32,793 nt of DNA from contig PWRF01000045.1 in assembly GCA_003556325.1 (NCBI GenBank), positions 1 through 32,793 of the forward strand, written 5' to 3'. The stretch comes from Bacteroidales bacterium (GTDB lineage Bacteria; Bacteroidota; Bacteroidia; Bacteroidales; UBA7960). Positions 19,678-28,469 of this stretch are shown here, piece after piece. Below the pieces are notes generated by a model. It ran no database searches, was not told the DNA's origin, and saw only the letters and a list, made by a program, of their open reading frames with translations. Position numbers and translations under genes: made by a program. How positions within the stretch are numbered: position 1 is the first letter of the stretch; every line of letters begins with the position of its first letter.

Positions 19678-20477
19678 TTCTGGTCAGCCTCATCCGGAGT
19701 TATACGTATAAAAGGAGGAAACTCTCTTTCCTTCAACCGGTGTTCATCCACATCGTAATGAAAATAGTAATCAATGTCCCTTCTTATTTGCTCTCTGACA
19801 TAGAGATTCATCAGATGATCAAAGATGTTCTGTGCATTTTTTTTGCCTGCAAAGGAGGCAAGGTCGTAGACATCATCCAGTGTTAAAGGATAAGTGACGG
19901 GGTCAAATTGCACGCTTCCATCCGTGCGCCTGATAAACCGGCCGTCAACATAATCGCTGGTGGCTCTCACGTCGAAAAGTATATCCATCTCATAGTCCGG
20001 ATCGTGCAATTTCATGAACTCAAACCAGGTATTGTGTTCAAGCACTGTAATATCAACAGCTGCCCTGTAAGTTTGTCCGTGTGCACGGCCCACAAACACT
20101 TCTTCATCCATATATTCCATTAGCTCCATCTGGCCTGTTGCAAAAATATAGGCAGGTTCTTCCAGCTCAAAAAATTCGTCGACGTCGTCAGGGCCGTAAT
20201 GGTTTACATACAGCACGTCAAGATATCTTTTCAGTGAGTTCATAAACCTGTCGATAAACAAGGAATCCTCCACTTCTGAAAGAAAACGCGCTCTTTCATC
20301 GTCTTCGCCGAGGATGCTGTCGGGCGCAACCTTGTCGGGAGGTGCGGGGGCAAAGCTTTTTATGAGCCCCGGGGGCGGAAGCAAAAGCACGTGGATATCT
20401 GTCTGCTCCACCACATACCTTGTGGCGAGCTGCCTGCTGCTTGCGCATGCTGTGGCGAGCATGGCAAGCAGCAACAA
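19674..20477 (-). CDS. Uncharacterised lipoprotein
   Basis: 267 aa; MLLLAMLATACASS lipobox; no family recognised. The true start may lie upstream (see findings). Confidence 0.75.
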   Translation of the reverse strand: MLLLAMLATACASSRQLATRYVVEQTDIHVLLLPPPGLIKSFAPAPPDKVAPDSILGEDDERARFLSEVEDSLFIDRFMNSLKRYLDVLYVNHYGPDDVDEFFELEEPAYIFATGQMELMEYMDEEVFVGRAHGQTYRAAVDITVLEHNTWFEFMKLHDPDYEMDILFDVRATSDYVDGRFIRRTDGSVQFDPVTYPLTLDDVYDLASFAGKKNAQNIFDHLMNLYVREQIRRDIDYYFHYDVDEHRLKEREFPPFIRITPDEADQN

Positions 20478-20528
20478 AGCAATTTTATGTGTTCTTACTG
20501 ATCTGATATCTCTTCCTTATTTCAAAGT

Positions 20529-21758
20529 TTACCTGGATTTTTCGAGCAGTTTTTCCCCGATCTTTTTTCCGTAATCATAGCAAAGGTTGTACTCATCCTC
20601 GTGCGGGGTGAATTTCACAAACACTCCCTCGCCCTGTACATCGAGTTTAAGATTGGCAAGTGTGGTGTTGATTAGTTTTCCGGCTTCACCGCTCCAGCCG
20701 TATGATCCAAACGAGCCTGCAATCTTTTTGTTGTCACGGATGGGGCTGATCACTGCAAACAGGCGATACACAGGCAGCAGTATGTTCTGGTTGATGGTGG
20801 GACATCCCACAATAACGGCGCTGCTTTTGGCCACACGTTCATCCACATCTCCAATAGGCATGTTTTCAATGTCGGCAACTTCAACCTGAAAATCTCCCGC
20901 GCTTCTGATGCCATCGCGGATCGCCCCGGCCATCATCCCGGTATTATGATATGCCGACACATAAGGAATAAATACATGATCCTGCTGCGGGGTTTGCAGG
21001 GCTTCCTTTGCGTACTGCCCGCTGAGGTCAACCCACTTTTTCCAGTCTTTCATCAGCAGGGGGCCGTGGCCAGTCAGTACGGCATCGATTTCCAGCGGAC
21101 GGATCTTGTCGATCGCCTTCAGCATGAATTTGCTGAAGGGTTTCAGGATCACATCAAAATAGTATTTGAACGCATCGCTGAAGTCTCCGACCTTATCGTC
21201 ATACATGGCAGGGTGTGCGTAGTGGCACCCGAATGAGTCGCAGGTGAACAGGAGTTTGTCTTCCTCCAGATAGGTATACATGCTGTCGGGCCAGTGCAGG
21301 TTGGGTGCTGAAATAAAACGCAGGGTTTTATTGCCCAGGTCGATAGTGTCACCGTCTTTAACGATCCGGTGCTTAAACTCTTTGCCCAGGAAATCCTTGA
21401 GATACTGGATCGCCAGCCTGCTGCCCACCACTGTGGCATCAGGTGCAAGCTCCAGCACATTGGCCAGGTTTCCGCTGTGGTCCGGTTCCGTATGATTAAG
21501 GATCACGTATTCGATCTCCGTGGGATCTCCTGCCTTGTAAAGCTTTTCTTTGTAAACATCCCAGAACTTTTCCTTGGATGTTTCAATTAGTGCCTTCTTA
21601 TCGGCATTTATAAAGTAAGAATTGTAGGTGGTACCATATTCGGTTGTCATCACCACATCAAAGGTTACAATGTCATAATCGATCACACCGACCCACTTCA
21701 CATCTTTGTTTATGTCGAGCACCTCGGTATCGGGTCTCTTCAAATCCTGTACTTTCAT
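20529..21758 (-). CDS. Flavodiiron protein (A-type flavoprotein, FprA-like; O2/NO reductase family)
   Basis: MBL-like di-iron motif [23 protein letters not shown], then a flavodoxin domain ([15 protein letters not shown]). Confidence 0.92.
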   Translation of the reverse strand: MKVQDLKRPDTEVLDINKDVKWVGVIDYDIVTFDVVMTTEYGTTYNSYFINADKKALIETSKEKFWDVYKEKLYKAGDPTEIEYVILNHTEPDHSGNLANVLELAPDATVVGSRLAIQYLKDFLGKEFKHRIVKDGDTIDLGNKTLRFISAPNLHWPDSMYTYLEEDKLLFTCDSFGCHYAHPAMYDDKVGDFSDAFKYYFDVILKPFSKFMLKAIDKIRPLEIDAVLTGHGPLLMKDWKKWVDLSGQYAKEALQTPQQDHVFIPYVSAYHNTGMMAGAIRDGIRSAGDFQVEVADIENMPIGDVDERVAKSSAVIVGCPTINQNILLPVYRLFAVISPIRDNKKIAGSFGSYGWSGEAGKLINTTLANLKLDVQGEGVFVKFTPHEDEYNLCYDYGKKIGEKLLEKSR

Positions 21759-21810
21759 AGGTTAATAATTTTTCAACTAATTGTTTTTGTGGCGTTTATG
21801 TTTTCATTTA

Positions 21811-21845
21811 CTTCTTACTCCTTACTACTTGCTGTTTACTCCCTA
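21811..21845 (+). repeat. Degenerate heptanucleotide array, consensus CTNNTTA, 5 units
   Basis: CTTCTTA CTCCTTA CTACTTG CTGTTTA CTCCCTA; same family and orientation as 5163..5211. Confidence 0.8.
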
Positions 21846-21856
21846 CCGCTACCCCA

Positions 21857-23107
21857 TCACGCCATGTTCCTGTCCATATACTGAATCAGCTTACCCATTG
21901 AGGTAACATAGCTGCCATACTCATTATCGTACCAGCCAAATATTTTCGCGTGGGTGACAGGCAGGTTCAGGTCTTTTTCCACCTTTATTCCCAGTGAGGC
22001 CATGGCTGACCCGGGGAGATTGATAAAGCCTGTTCGTGTGTGGCATTCATGACCTTCGATGACCACAGCTGCGGGGAACCCCATCATATCGACCGATACG
22101 TTTTGCTTTTCACTGAAGACCAGCAAGTCTTTTTGCGGGCCTTTGGCTGCTTCTTTATAAACGTTGTCAATAAAGCTTTTGTTGATCACGGGTTCTCCTT
22201 TTTCGTTCATCCTGGAGTTGAAAGTCACGTTCAGGATGATCAGCGAAACCGTGTTGGTTGGGATCCGCACGGAGTCGGCCATAAAGCCGATCTCTTCGAT
22301 CTGCGGCATGATTTTTTCCAGGGCCTTTGCGGCTCCTGTGGTAGACAGGATAATGTTATTGAATACCGACCGGTTTTTACGCAGGTCGGAGGCACCTGCT
22401 TTAGGTACGGCGTCGAGGACGTTTTGGGAGTTGGTTGCTGCGTGCACCGTTGACATGGATGCGGTAAGGATATGCGATGTTTCTTCCTGCCCGAGCAGCG
22501 GCAGGATCATATGGGCGAGACCCGTAGTGGTGCAGCTTGCCGCCGAAACCAGCCGGTGTTGTCCGCTGTCGTAATTCAGGTGGTTGATGCCATATACCAT
22601 CATGGCACTGTCGTCGGGCATCTTTTTGGCCTTATCTTTGATTTTGAAGGGAGCACTTAGCAGCACCGTTTCGGCTCCTGCCTCGAGATGGCCCCTCAGG
22701 CTGCCTCCCTCTTTATTCGCAGGCACGGTAGGGTCGTTAAACCTGCCCGTGCAATCCACCACCATTCGCACTCCATGGTCTTTCCATCCGATCCCGGCAG
22801 GATTTCTGTGCTGCCGGAGCACCTGTACCAGGAAGCCGTCGTAGTCAAGCAAGCCCTTTTCGTGATCGATAACCTTAAAATGCTTTTCGGGCTGGCCAAA
22901 TCCATAAATGAAGCGCGAGAGATTTCCGTAGGTGGAGTCATGCTCCATAACCTGAATGATATGTTCCAGGCTTTTCCCTACCTCGCGGCCCACATTGATG
23001 ACCACACCATCAAAGTGGCGGTAGATGAGCTGGTACCAGAGGGTTAGTTTTCCGATTCGGCCTAAGCCATTGATTCCGAGAAGATTTTTATGTTTAAGGT
23101 TTTCCAT
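21857..23107 (-). CDS. Divergent glyceraldehyde-3-phosphate dehydrogenase-like protein
   Basis: INGLGRIGKLTL, SAASCTTTGLAH (catalytic Cys), STVHAATNSQ, STTGAAKALEKIMPQ, WYDNEYGSY. Confidence 0.9.
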   Translation of the reverse strand: MENLKHKNLLGINGLGRIGKLTLWYQLIYRHFDGVVINVGREVGKSLEHIIQVMEHDSTYGNLSRFIYGFGQPEKHFKVIDHEKGLLDYDGFLVQVLRQHRNPAGIGWKDHGVRMVVDCTGRFNDPTVPANKEGGSLRGHLEAGAETVLLSAPFKIKDKAKKMPDDSAMMVYGINHLNYDSGQHRLVSAASCTTTGLAHMILPLLGQEETSHILTASMSTVHAATNSQNVLDAVPKAGASDLRKNRSVFNNIILSTTGAAKALEKIMPQIEEIGFMADSVRIPTNTVSLIILNVTFNSRMNEKGEPVINKSFIDNVYKEAAKGPQKDLLVFSEKQNVSVDMMGFPAAVVIEGHECHTRTGFINLPGSAMASLGIKVEKDLNLPVTHAKIFGWYDNEYGSYVTSMGKLIQYMDRNMA

Positions 23108-23142
23108 AACGTATGTATTTTTTTGGTGTTTAAAAAGGGTAT

Positions 23143-26100
23143 TTATCTAACGATCTCAGTATAATCAGTTTGATAATGACCTTTAAAGATATTTCCGGAA
23201 AAACCGTCAATGGATATCTGATCTCCGGGCACCAGGACATCCCCGTTGATGGTGCATTTTTTTTCTTTCTCGTTGACTTGCAGCGTGCGGCAGTTCAGCA
23301 CACACACCTTACCCAGGCGGGCTGCTGTAACTGCAGCATGGGAGGTGGTACCGCCCCTTGCTGCCACCAGGCCATCGCATTCAAAGATAATTGGAATATC
23401 GTCCGGGACGGTATCCGGACGCATTAAAATGCAGGGGTCATCGGGATGCTTTTTTCTGAGCGCAAGAATATCGTCCATATCGATGGCAATCCGGCCGTTA
23501 AGGGCACCTCCGCCACCCCCGATACCTCTCCCGAGAAGTTTCATTTCGGAGACGGAATCCACGAAAACCTGCAGGCGTTCTGTTTTATGAGTGTCCTGGT
23601 CACGGATCTGCAAAATATATAGTTCATCGGGGTCTGACGACTCAAAAGTAAACTCGATCTCCTGGTGGTTGAAACCCTTTTCTTCCACCAGTTCGGTGGC
23701 TATCTCCTTCAGCTTGTTATAGATATCCGGCAGCAATTCTTCCATCGACTGTTGATTTTCGCGACCGGTAAGGTTTTTCTGGTAGACAGATACTGGCAGG
23801 GCATGAACAAGTCCGGCAACGATATCTTCACCCTGGCTGCAGAGGGTGAAGTCCCCGTTGAGGTAAATCCCCGGTTTCTGGATCAGCGGGTTTTGGGTAA
23901 ACACAACACCGGTTCCTGAAAATTCATCGATATTGCCAAGTACCATTTGCTGGATGACGACTGCCGTACCCCACTGGTCGGCGATCTGAAGGTGGTTGCG
24001 ATACACATTGGCCCTTTCCGATCCCCAGGAGTCAAAAACGCTCATAATGGCCTGCTTGAGTTGTTTCCAGGGGTCTTCCTCAAAGAAAACTTTTTCATTT
24101 TCCAGGATCTTTTTGTAAGCGAACGCCATTTCACGCATCTGTTCAGGGGTAAACTGAATTTTCTGTTCAACCTGGTATTTTTCCTTAAAGCGGATCATCA
24201 CCTGGTCAAAGACATCCCGGTTTATGCCGTATGTCATGCCCCAGCTCTGCAGCAGGCGCCTGTAGCAGTCCCAGGATGTCCATCCGAAGTTGGGTTGCCT
24301 GCTGAGTGCTTCCACAATGTCGTCGTTGAGCCCCACATTAAGAAAGGTGTTCATCGCTCCGGGCATGGAAATGGCAGTGCCTGACCGCACCGAAAGCAAG
24401 AGCGGGCTGTCGGGAGAACCAAACTGACGACCGCATTTCTCTTCCAGGCGGCTCAGATGATGTCTTATCAGCGCTTCGACCTCATTTTCCAGGGAAGGGT
24501 TGCTGTTGATGGCCTTACGGCGACGAAAGACCTCAGTGGTCAGAACAAAGCCGGGGGGCACGGGGAAGTTTTCCATATACAGCATTTTCTGAAAGTAGGC
24601 CTTGGAACCCAGGAATATCTGGTTGTCAATTTTCGGCGTCTTTTCAAACAGGGGGCTGATCACCAGGCCGGGGTCATACGACATGATATGCCTGATAATA
24701 TCGGGCGGGAAGTTGTCGACCATATCCTGCAGCGCATGGATCATCCGTGAGATATAGTTGTCGAGGGGCTGGATCAGGAAGGAGGTGTACAGGATCTCCC
24801 GGTAAAACGCCTCCGACCTCTTGACCAGAAGTTCCTTCCTTTCGGTGTCATCCAGCTGGTTCTCCGGATCGAATATCTGGGGTATGATCATCCGCAGGGG
24901 CTGATCATAGAAGCCAAAGAAGTAGGTGTTGGTGATGTCCTTTACGTTTTTGGCCATAAACTGGAAGAGGTTGATAAACTGGCCCAGCGAAAAGCTTTCA
25001 CTTGTCAGGCCGTATCTCAGCATTTGCAGGTTGGCATCCAGTCCCTGGCTTGTCACACCGTCCAGCTCAAGCCCCCTCCGGAACATGGCCATGATGTCGT
25101 ACGAGGCCTTTAGCGACCGGGCAGTGATATATTCCGTATGCACAGCATATACCTTCTCTTCCATAAGCGTTGCTGCCAAACGCTCGAGGCGGAAGATCAG
25201 ACCCAGGGCCTCAAACTTGTCTTCCCGGTACTGTCCGTACATGGAGGGAATGCCAAACGCGATATGTCTTTTGTGGTATATGCTCTCCCAGCCTTCGCTG
25301 TGTTCCGGACTGAAGATCACCTGGTTGAGCTGCTCCATGAAGTCAAACAGTACCGCCAGGCCCTGATCCGTATCTCCCTGCTCCAGGTGCCGTTTCAGTT
25401 GGGTTACCTGCTCTTCTGAAAAAAAGTGATAACGGCTGAGAACAGCGATTATGTCGGCTGCATCAAAGGAATACTTCTCACGCAGAAGCACAAAAAGTTT
25501 AAAGAGCAGGCGCAGTCGTTTCAGGTCATCGTCATTGTCGTGATCAACCTCCCCGAGTACCTCTTCAAACCCCGCGATAGTAAGCTTCAGCAGATCTTTT
25601 GGCCCCCGGTGGGTGGCTTTTGAAATTTTCTGCAGGAGTTCGTGCACACTTGTAAACCATCGACTGGCAGTGTCAATGTTTGCCAATACTTCGTCAGGAA
25701 GCATTTCTTTTAAATGGCCGGCGTCTCCGTCGTGCCAGAAATAAAAAATCCGTTTGCAGAGGTCAATATGGCTGTTGTTGCCTTCAATGTGCACCTGCTT
25801 TCTGAGAAAGTGAATCAGGATGTCCTCCCGGCCTGATATTTCATCCATAACGGTGGTTACATCGCGCAATTCGCCTTCAGCTCCTATCTCATTAAAATAT
25901 ACAGGAAAGATCCGGGTGAGCTGTTTTATCTGCTTGTACAGTGGTGAGATGTTGCTGTTCAGCAGCTTGCTGATGTCGCGTTGAAACAGGTCGGTATCGA
26001 AGATGAAGATGCCCCCGAGCCGAAGGTTCACAATAAGTGCGGAGAGAAGCTTCCTGAACGTATAGGGCGCGTGCATGATGAGTTCCAGCCACACCCTGAT

Positions 26101-27255
26101 ATTTTTCAGGTGGTTAGGGTCAACGCTCAGCTGCCAGTTTTCCTGTATAAACACCTTGCCGGGGCCGGCGAAACCCAGTTCAATAAGTTTGTTTTCAAAG
26201 AGGCTTATGATCTTCCTGTCTTCCACTTCAATGACCTCTTTCCCCAGAGTGAGAATACAGTCGAGCACTGTAGACATATACCTTCCCTTCAGCTCATTAA
26301 AAAGCTCAAAAATGTTATCAAGAAAGCCTGACAAAGCTTCTTTGTCAAGTTCAGCACGGATGTTCCGCAATATTTTATTGAGCTCCCAGAGCAACTGGGT
26401 TCGCTGCGTCTCCATTCCCGGGAGGTGCAGCAGGAAAAGGATATAATAGAAGCGCTCAATGCTTTTTTCGAACTGGTCAATAAAAGATTTGAAATGGATA
26501 GCTGTTTCCTGATAAAAAAGCACATCCTCACATAAGCTATCCCAGGTTCCGGCCTTGCTGAGCAGGTCTTGTTGCCTGGAAAAAAATCCTTCACCTATGT
26601 CGCTGATTTTTCCGGAGTAATCTTTGGCAAAGAGGTGTTTGCGTTTTGCGAACCATTCTTCGGTCGGCGTGCTTTCTTTCCAGAATTTTATGGAGTGCGA
26701 CAATACCTCTTTGACCAAAGAAACAAGCTTCTCCGAATAATCATCCTGTCCGGCTACTGCATTAAGGTGTTTTTTCAGGAGGTCAGAGTATTTGATAAGC
26801 AGCTCCTGCCGGCTCTTAAGAAGCATATTTAAGACTTCAAAGAGATGATTAACCAGGCTGGGGAAATAGGATTTTCCGGTGAGGTCGTCAGATCCGAAAT
26901 ACTCAAGGTAGGTCTTGAGCAGCTGGGCAGCTTCTTCATCTCCGATGGGCTGTTTCAGCAGGCCGGCAGCAATATCCAGAAAAAACAGGATGGCTTTTTC
27001 CGGGTCGTCTGATTGTTCGTACAGCCATCGGTCGCCGAGAAGGATCTTCCGGTATTCTTCCGCGATGATCTTATGGTTGGCATAGGGGTGGTTAAGTTCT
27101 TCGAAGAAACTTCTTGTCCGTTTATGTATACCCCAGTGTTTTTCCAATAGTTTGAGGATCTCCTGGTGGGGTTTAGGTATCCTGATCTCTGCGACGCGTG
27201 TCTCTTCCAGGTTTACCTGAAGGGCTCCCGAAGTAAATTTTTTATTTTGCACCAT
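23143..27255 (-). CDS. PEP/pyruvate-dikinase-like protein: ~870-aa N-terminal region plus ATP-grasp plus swivelling phospho-His domain, no PEP-binding TIM barrel
   Basis: LLLSVRSGTAISMPGAMNTFLNVGLND and WDCYRRLLQSWG (PPDK ATP-grasp); DGLVAARGGTTSHAAVTAARLGKVCV (phospho-His). ATG at 27255 (MVQNKKF) avoids overlap with hydE. Confidence 0.88.
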   Translation of the reverse strand: MVQNKKFTSGALQVNLEETRVAEIRIPKPHQEILKLLEKHWGIHKRTRSFFEELNHPYANHKIIAEEYRKILLGDRWLYEQSDDPEKAILFFLDIAAGLLKQPIGDEEAAQLLKTYLEYFGSDDLTGKSYFPSLVNHLFEVLNMLLKSRQELLIKYSDLLKKHLNAVAGQDDYSEKLVSLVKEVLSHSIKFWKESTPTEEWFAKRKHLFAKDYSGKISDIGEGFFSRQQDLLSKAGTWDSLCEDVLFYQETAIHFKSFIDQFEKSIERFYYILFLLHLPGMETQRTQLLWELNKILRNIRAELDKEALSGFLDNIFELFNELKGRYMSTVLDCILTLGKEVIEVEDRKIISLFENKLIELGFAGPGKVFIQENWQLSVDPNHLKNIRVWLELIMHAPYTFRKLLSALIVNLRLGGIFIFDTDLFQRDISKLLNSNISPLYKQIKQLTRIFPVYFNEIGAEGELRDVTTVMDEISGREDILIHFLRKQVHIEGNNSHIDLCKRIFYFWHDGDAGHLKEMLPDEVLANIDTASRWFTSVHELLQKISKATHRGPKDLLKLTIAGFEEVLGEVDHDNDDDLKRLRLLFKLFVLLREKYSFDAADIIAVLSRYHFFSEEQVTQLKRHLEQGDTDQGLAVLFDFMEQLNQVIFSPEHSEGWESIYHKRHIAFGIPSMYGQYREDKFEALGLIFRLERLAATLMEEKVYAVHTEYITARSLKASYDIMAMFRRGLELDGVTSQGLDANLQMLRYGLTSESFSLGQFINLFQFMAKNVKDITNTYFFGFYDQPLRMIIPQIFDPENQLDDTERKELLVKRSEAFYREILYTSFLIQPLDNYISRMIHALQDMVDNFPPDIIRHIMSYDPGLVISPLFEKTPKIDNQIFLGSKAYFQKMLYMENFPVPPGFVLTTEVFRRRKAINSNPSLENEVEALIRHHLSRLEEKCGRQFGSPDSPLLLSVRSGTAISMPGAMNTFLNVGLNDDIVEALSRQPNFGWTSWDCYRRLLQSWGMTYGINRDVFDQVMIRFKEKYQVEQKIQFTPEQMREMAFAYKKILENEKVFFEEDPWKQLKQAIMSVFDSWGSERANVYRNHLQIADQWGTAVVIQQMVLGNIDEFSGTGVVFTQNPLIQKPGIYLNGDFTLCSQGEDIVAGLVHALPVSVYQKNLTGRENQQSMEELLPDIYNKLKEIATELVEEKGFNHQEIEFTFESSDPDELYILQIRDQDTHKTERLQVFVDSVSEMKLLGRGIGGGGGALNGRIAIDMDDILALRKKHPDDPCILMRPDTVPDDIPIIFECDGLVAARGGTTSHAAVTAARLGKVCVLNCRTLQVNEKEKKCTINGDVLVPGDQISIDGFSGNIFKGHYQTDYTEIVR

Positions 27256-27299
27256 ACTATCGGAACGTAATTTTGCCTTATCTGATGTATAGGGATAAC

Positions 27300-28388
27300 C
27301 TAAGATTTTTTTCGCCTGGAAAAATGTTTTGAGTCGCCCCACTCGCCGTACCCTATCTCACCGCCGGCCATGTGTATCCGGGCTTCAAGGCACCGTTTGC
27401 ACTCCTCGGCATCTTCGTCAGTACAGGGTTTATCCTCATACAAAAGGTAATCTTCGCGGTAGCGTGAGGGCGTTAGGTTTGGCATGATGATGTTGGCCCC
27501 GACCTTTATGGATTTCTCCCTGCCCATAGGGTCGATGGCTTGCATTGCCGTTGTGGCGGCTATGTTGATGTCTTTCATCATGATCCGGAGGATGGCAACC
27601 ATTTTAAGGCTCAGATAAAACCGGTCCATCCTGGGCATGAGCTGGTCGCGGTATTGATACATCGGGGTATCTTCATGCTCGATATAAGGCCCCATTCCCA
27701 CCATGTCGATATCATGCTCCTTCATAAACAGCAGGTCGTCGGCAAGGTCTTCAGTGGTTTGAAAGGGCAGGCCGATCATCACGCCTGTTCCTACCTGGTA
27801 TCCTACCTTGCGCAGCAGGTATAACGACTGCAATCGTGCCTGGTAGTCGTGGGTTTTGTTTTGGGGATGGTAACGGTGATACAACTCCGGGTTGGACACC
27901 TCGATACGCAGCAGATAGCGATGGGCACCGGCCTCAAACCACCGGCGGTAGGTTTCTTCGCTTTGTTCTCCAAGCGACAGGGTAATACCCAGCTCTCCCT
28001 GGCTCATCTTTTTGATCTCCCTGACAAGTCGCTCAATGCGCCGCACGTAGTCTTTTCCGCTGCGTTCGCCGGCCTGCAGCACGACGCTGCCAAACTTGTT
28101 TTCCCAGGCATAGCGGGCCGCTTCCAGAACCTCCTCCTCGGTTACTTCATAGCGGTGTGCCTTCTTATTACCGGCACGAATACCGCAATAAAGGCAATTT
28201 TTTCCGCAGAGGTTGGAGTACTCCACCAGGCCCCGGTAAAATACTTTTTTTCCAACGTACTCCTCCTTCACCTTTGCAGCGCGCTCAAAAAGAAGCTTCC
28301 GTTCCGTTTCATCAGTATGTAACAAACGGACGATATCTTTTTTTGAAAGATTTTGCTTCTGCAGTATGTTTTGAATAACCTGAGTCAT
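27300..28388 (-). CDS. hydE: [FeFe] hydrogenase H-cluster maturase, radical SAM HydE
   Basis: VEYSNLCGKNCLYCGIRAGN (CxxxCxxC), VLQAGERSGKDYV, GLPFQTTEDLADDLLFM, NIIMPNLTPSRYREDYLLYEDKPC. ATG at 28388. Confidence 0.93.
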   Translation of the reverse strand: MTQVIQNILQKQNLSKKDIVRLLHTDETERKLLFERAAKVKEEYVGKKVFYRGLVEYSNLCGKNCLYCGIRAGNKKAHRYEVTEEEVLEAARYAWENKFGSVVLQAGERSGKDYVRRIERLVREIKKMSQGELGITLSLGEQSEETYRRWFEAGAHRYLLRIEVSNPELYHRYHPQNKTHDYQARLQSLYLLRKVGYQVGTGVMIGLPFQTTEDLADDLLFMKEHDIDMVGMGPYIEHEDTPMYQYRDQLMPRMDRFYLSLKMVAILRIMMKDINIAATTAMQAIDPMGREKSIKVGANIIMPNLTPSRYREDYLLYEDKPCTDEDAEECKRCLEARIHMAGGEIGYGEWGDSKHFSRRKKS

Positions 28389-28414
28389 GGCCCAATACAA
28401 TTTACTGAAAAATA

Positions 28415-28461
28415 CACAAAAAACGCAAAGAAAAAGTGCGGTCTTTTGCGGCTTTTGCGTT
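28415..28461 (-). terminator. Terminator-like hairpin AACGCAAA...TTTGCGTT followed by T-run, between hydF and hydE
   Basis: Eight-bp arms at 28454..28461 and 28422..28429; minus strand continues TTTTTGTG. Confidence 0.35.
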
Positions 28462-28469
28462 CATAGTTA

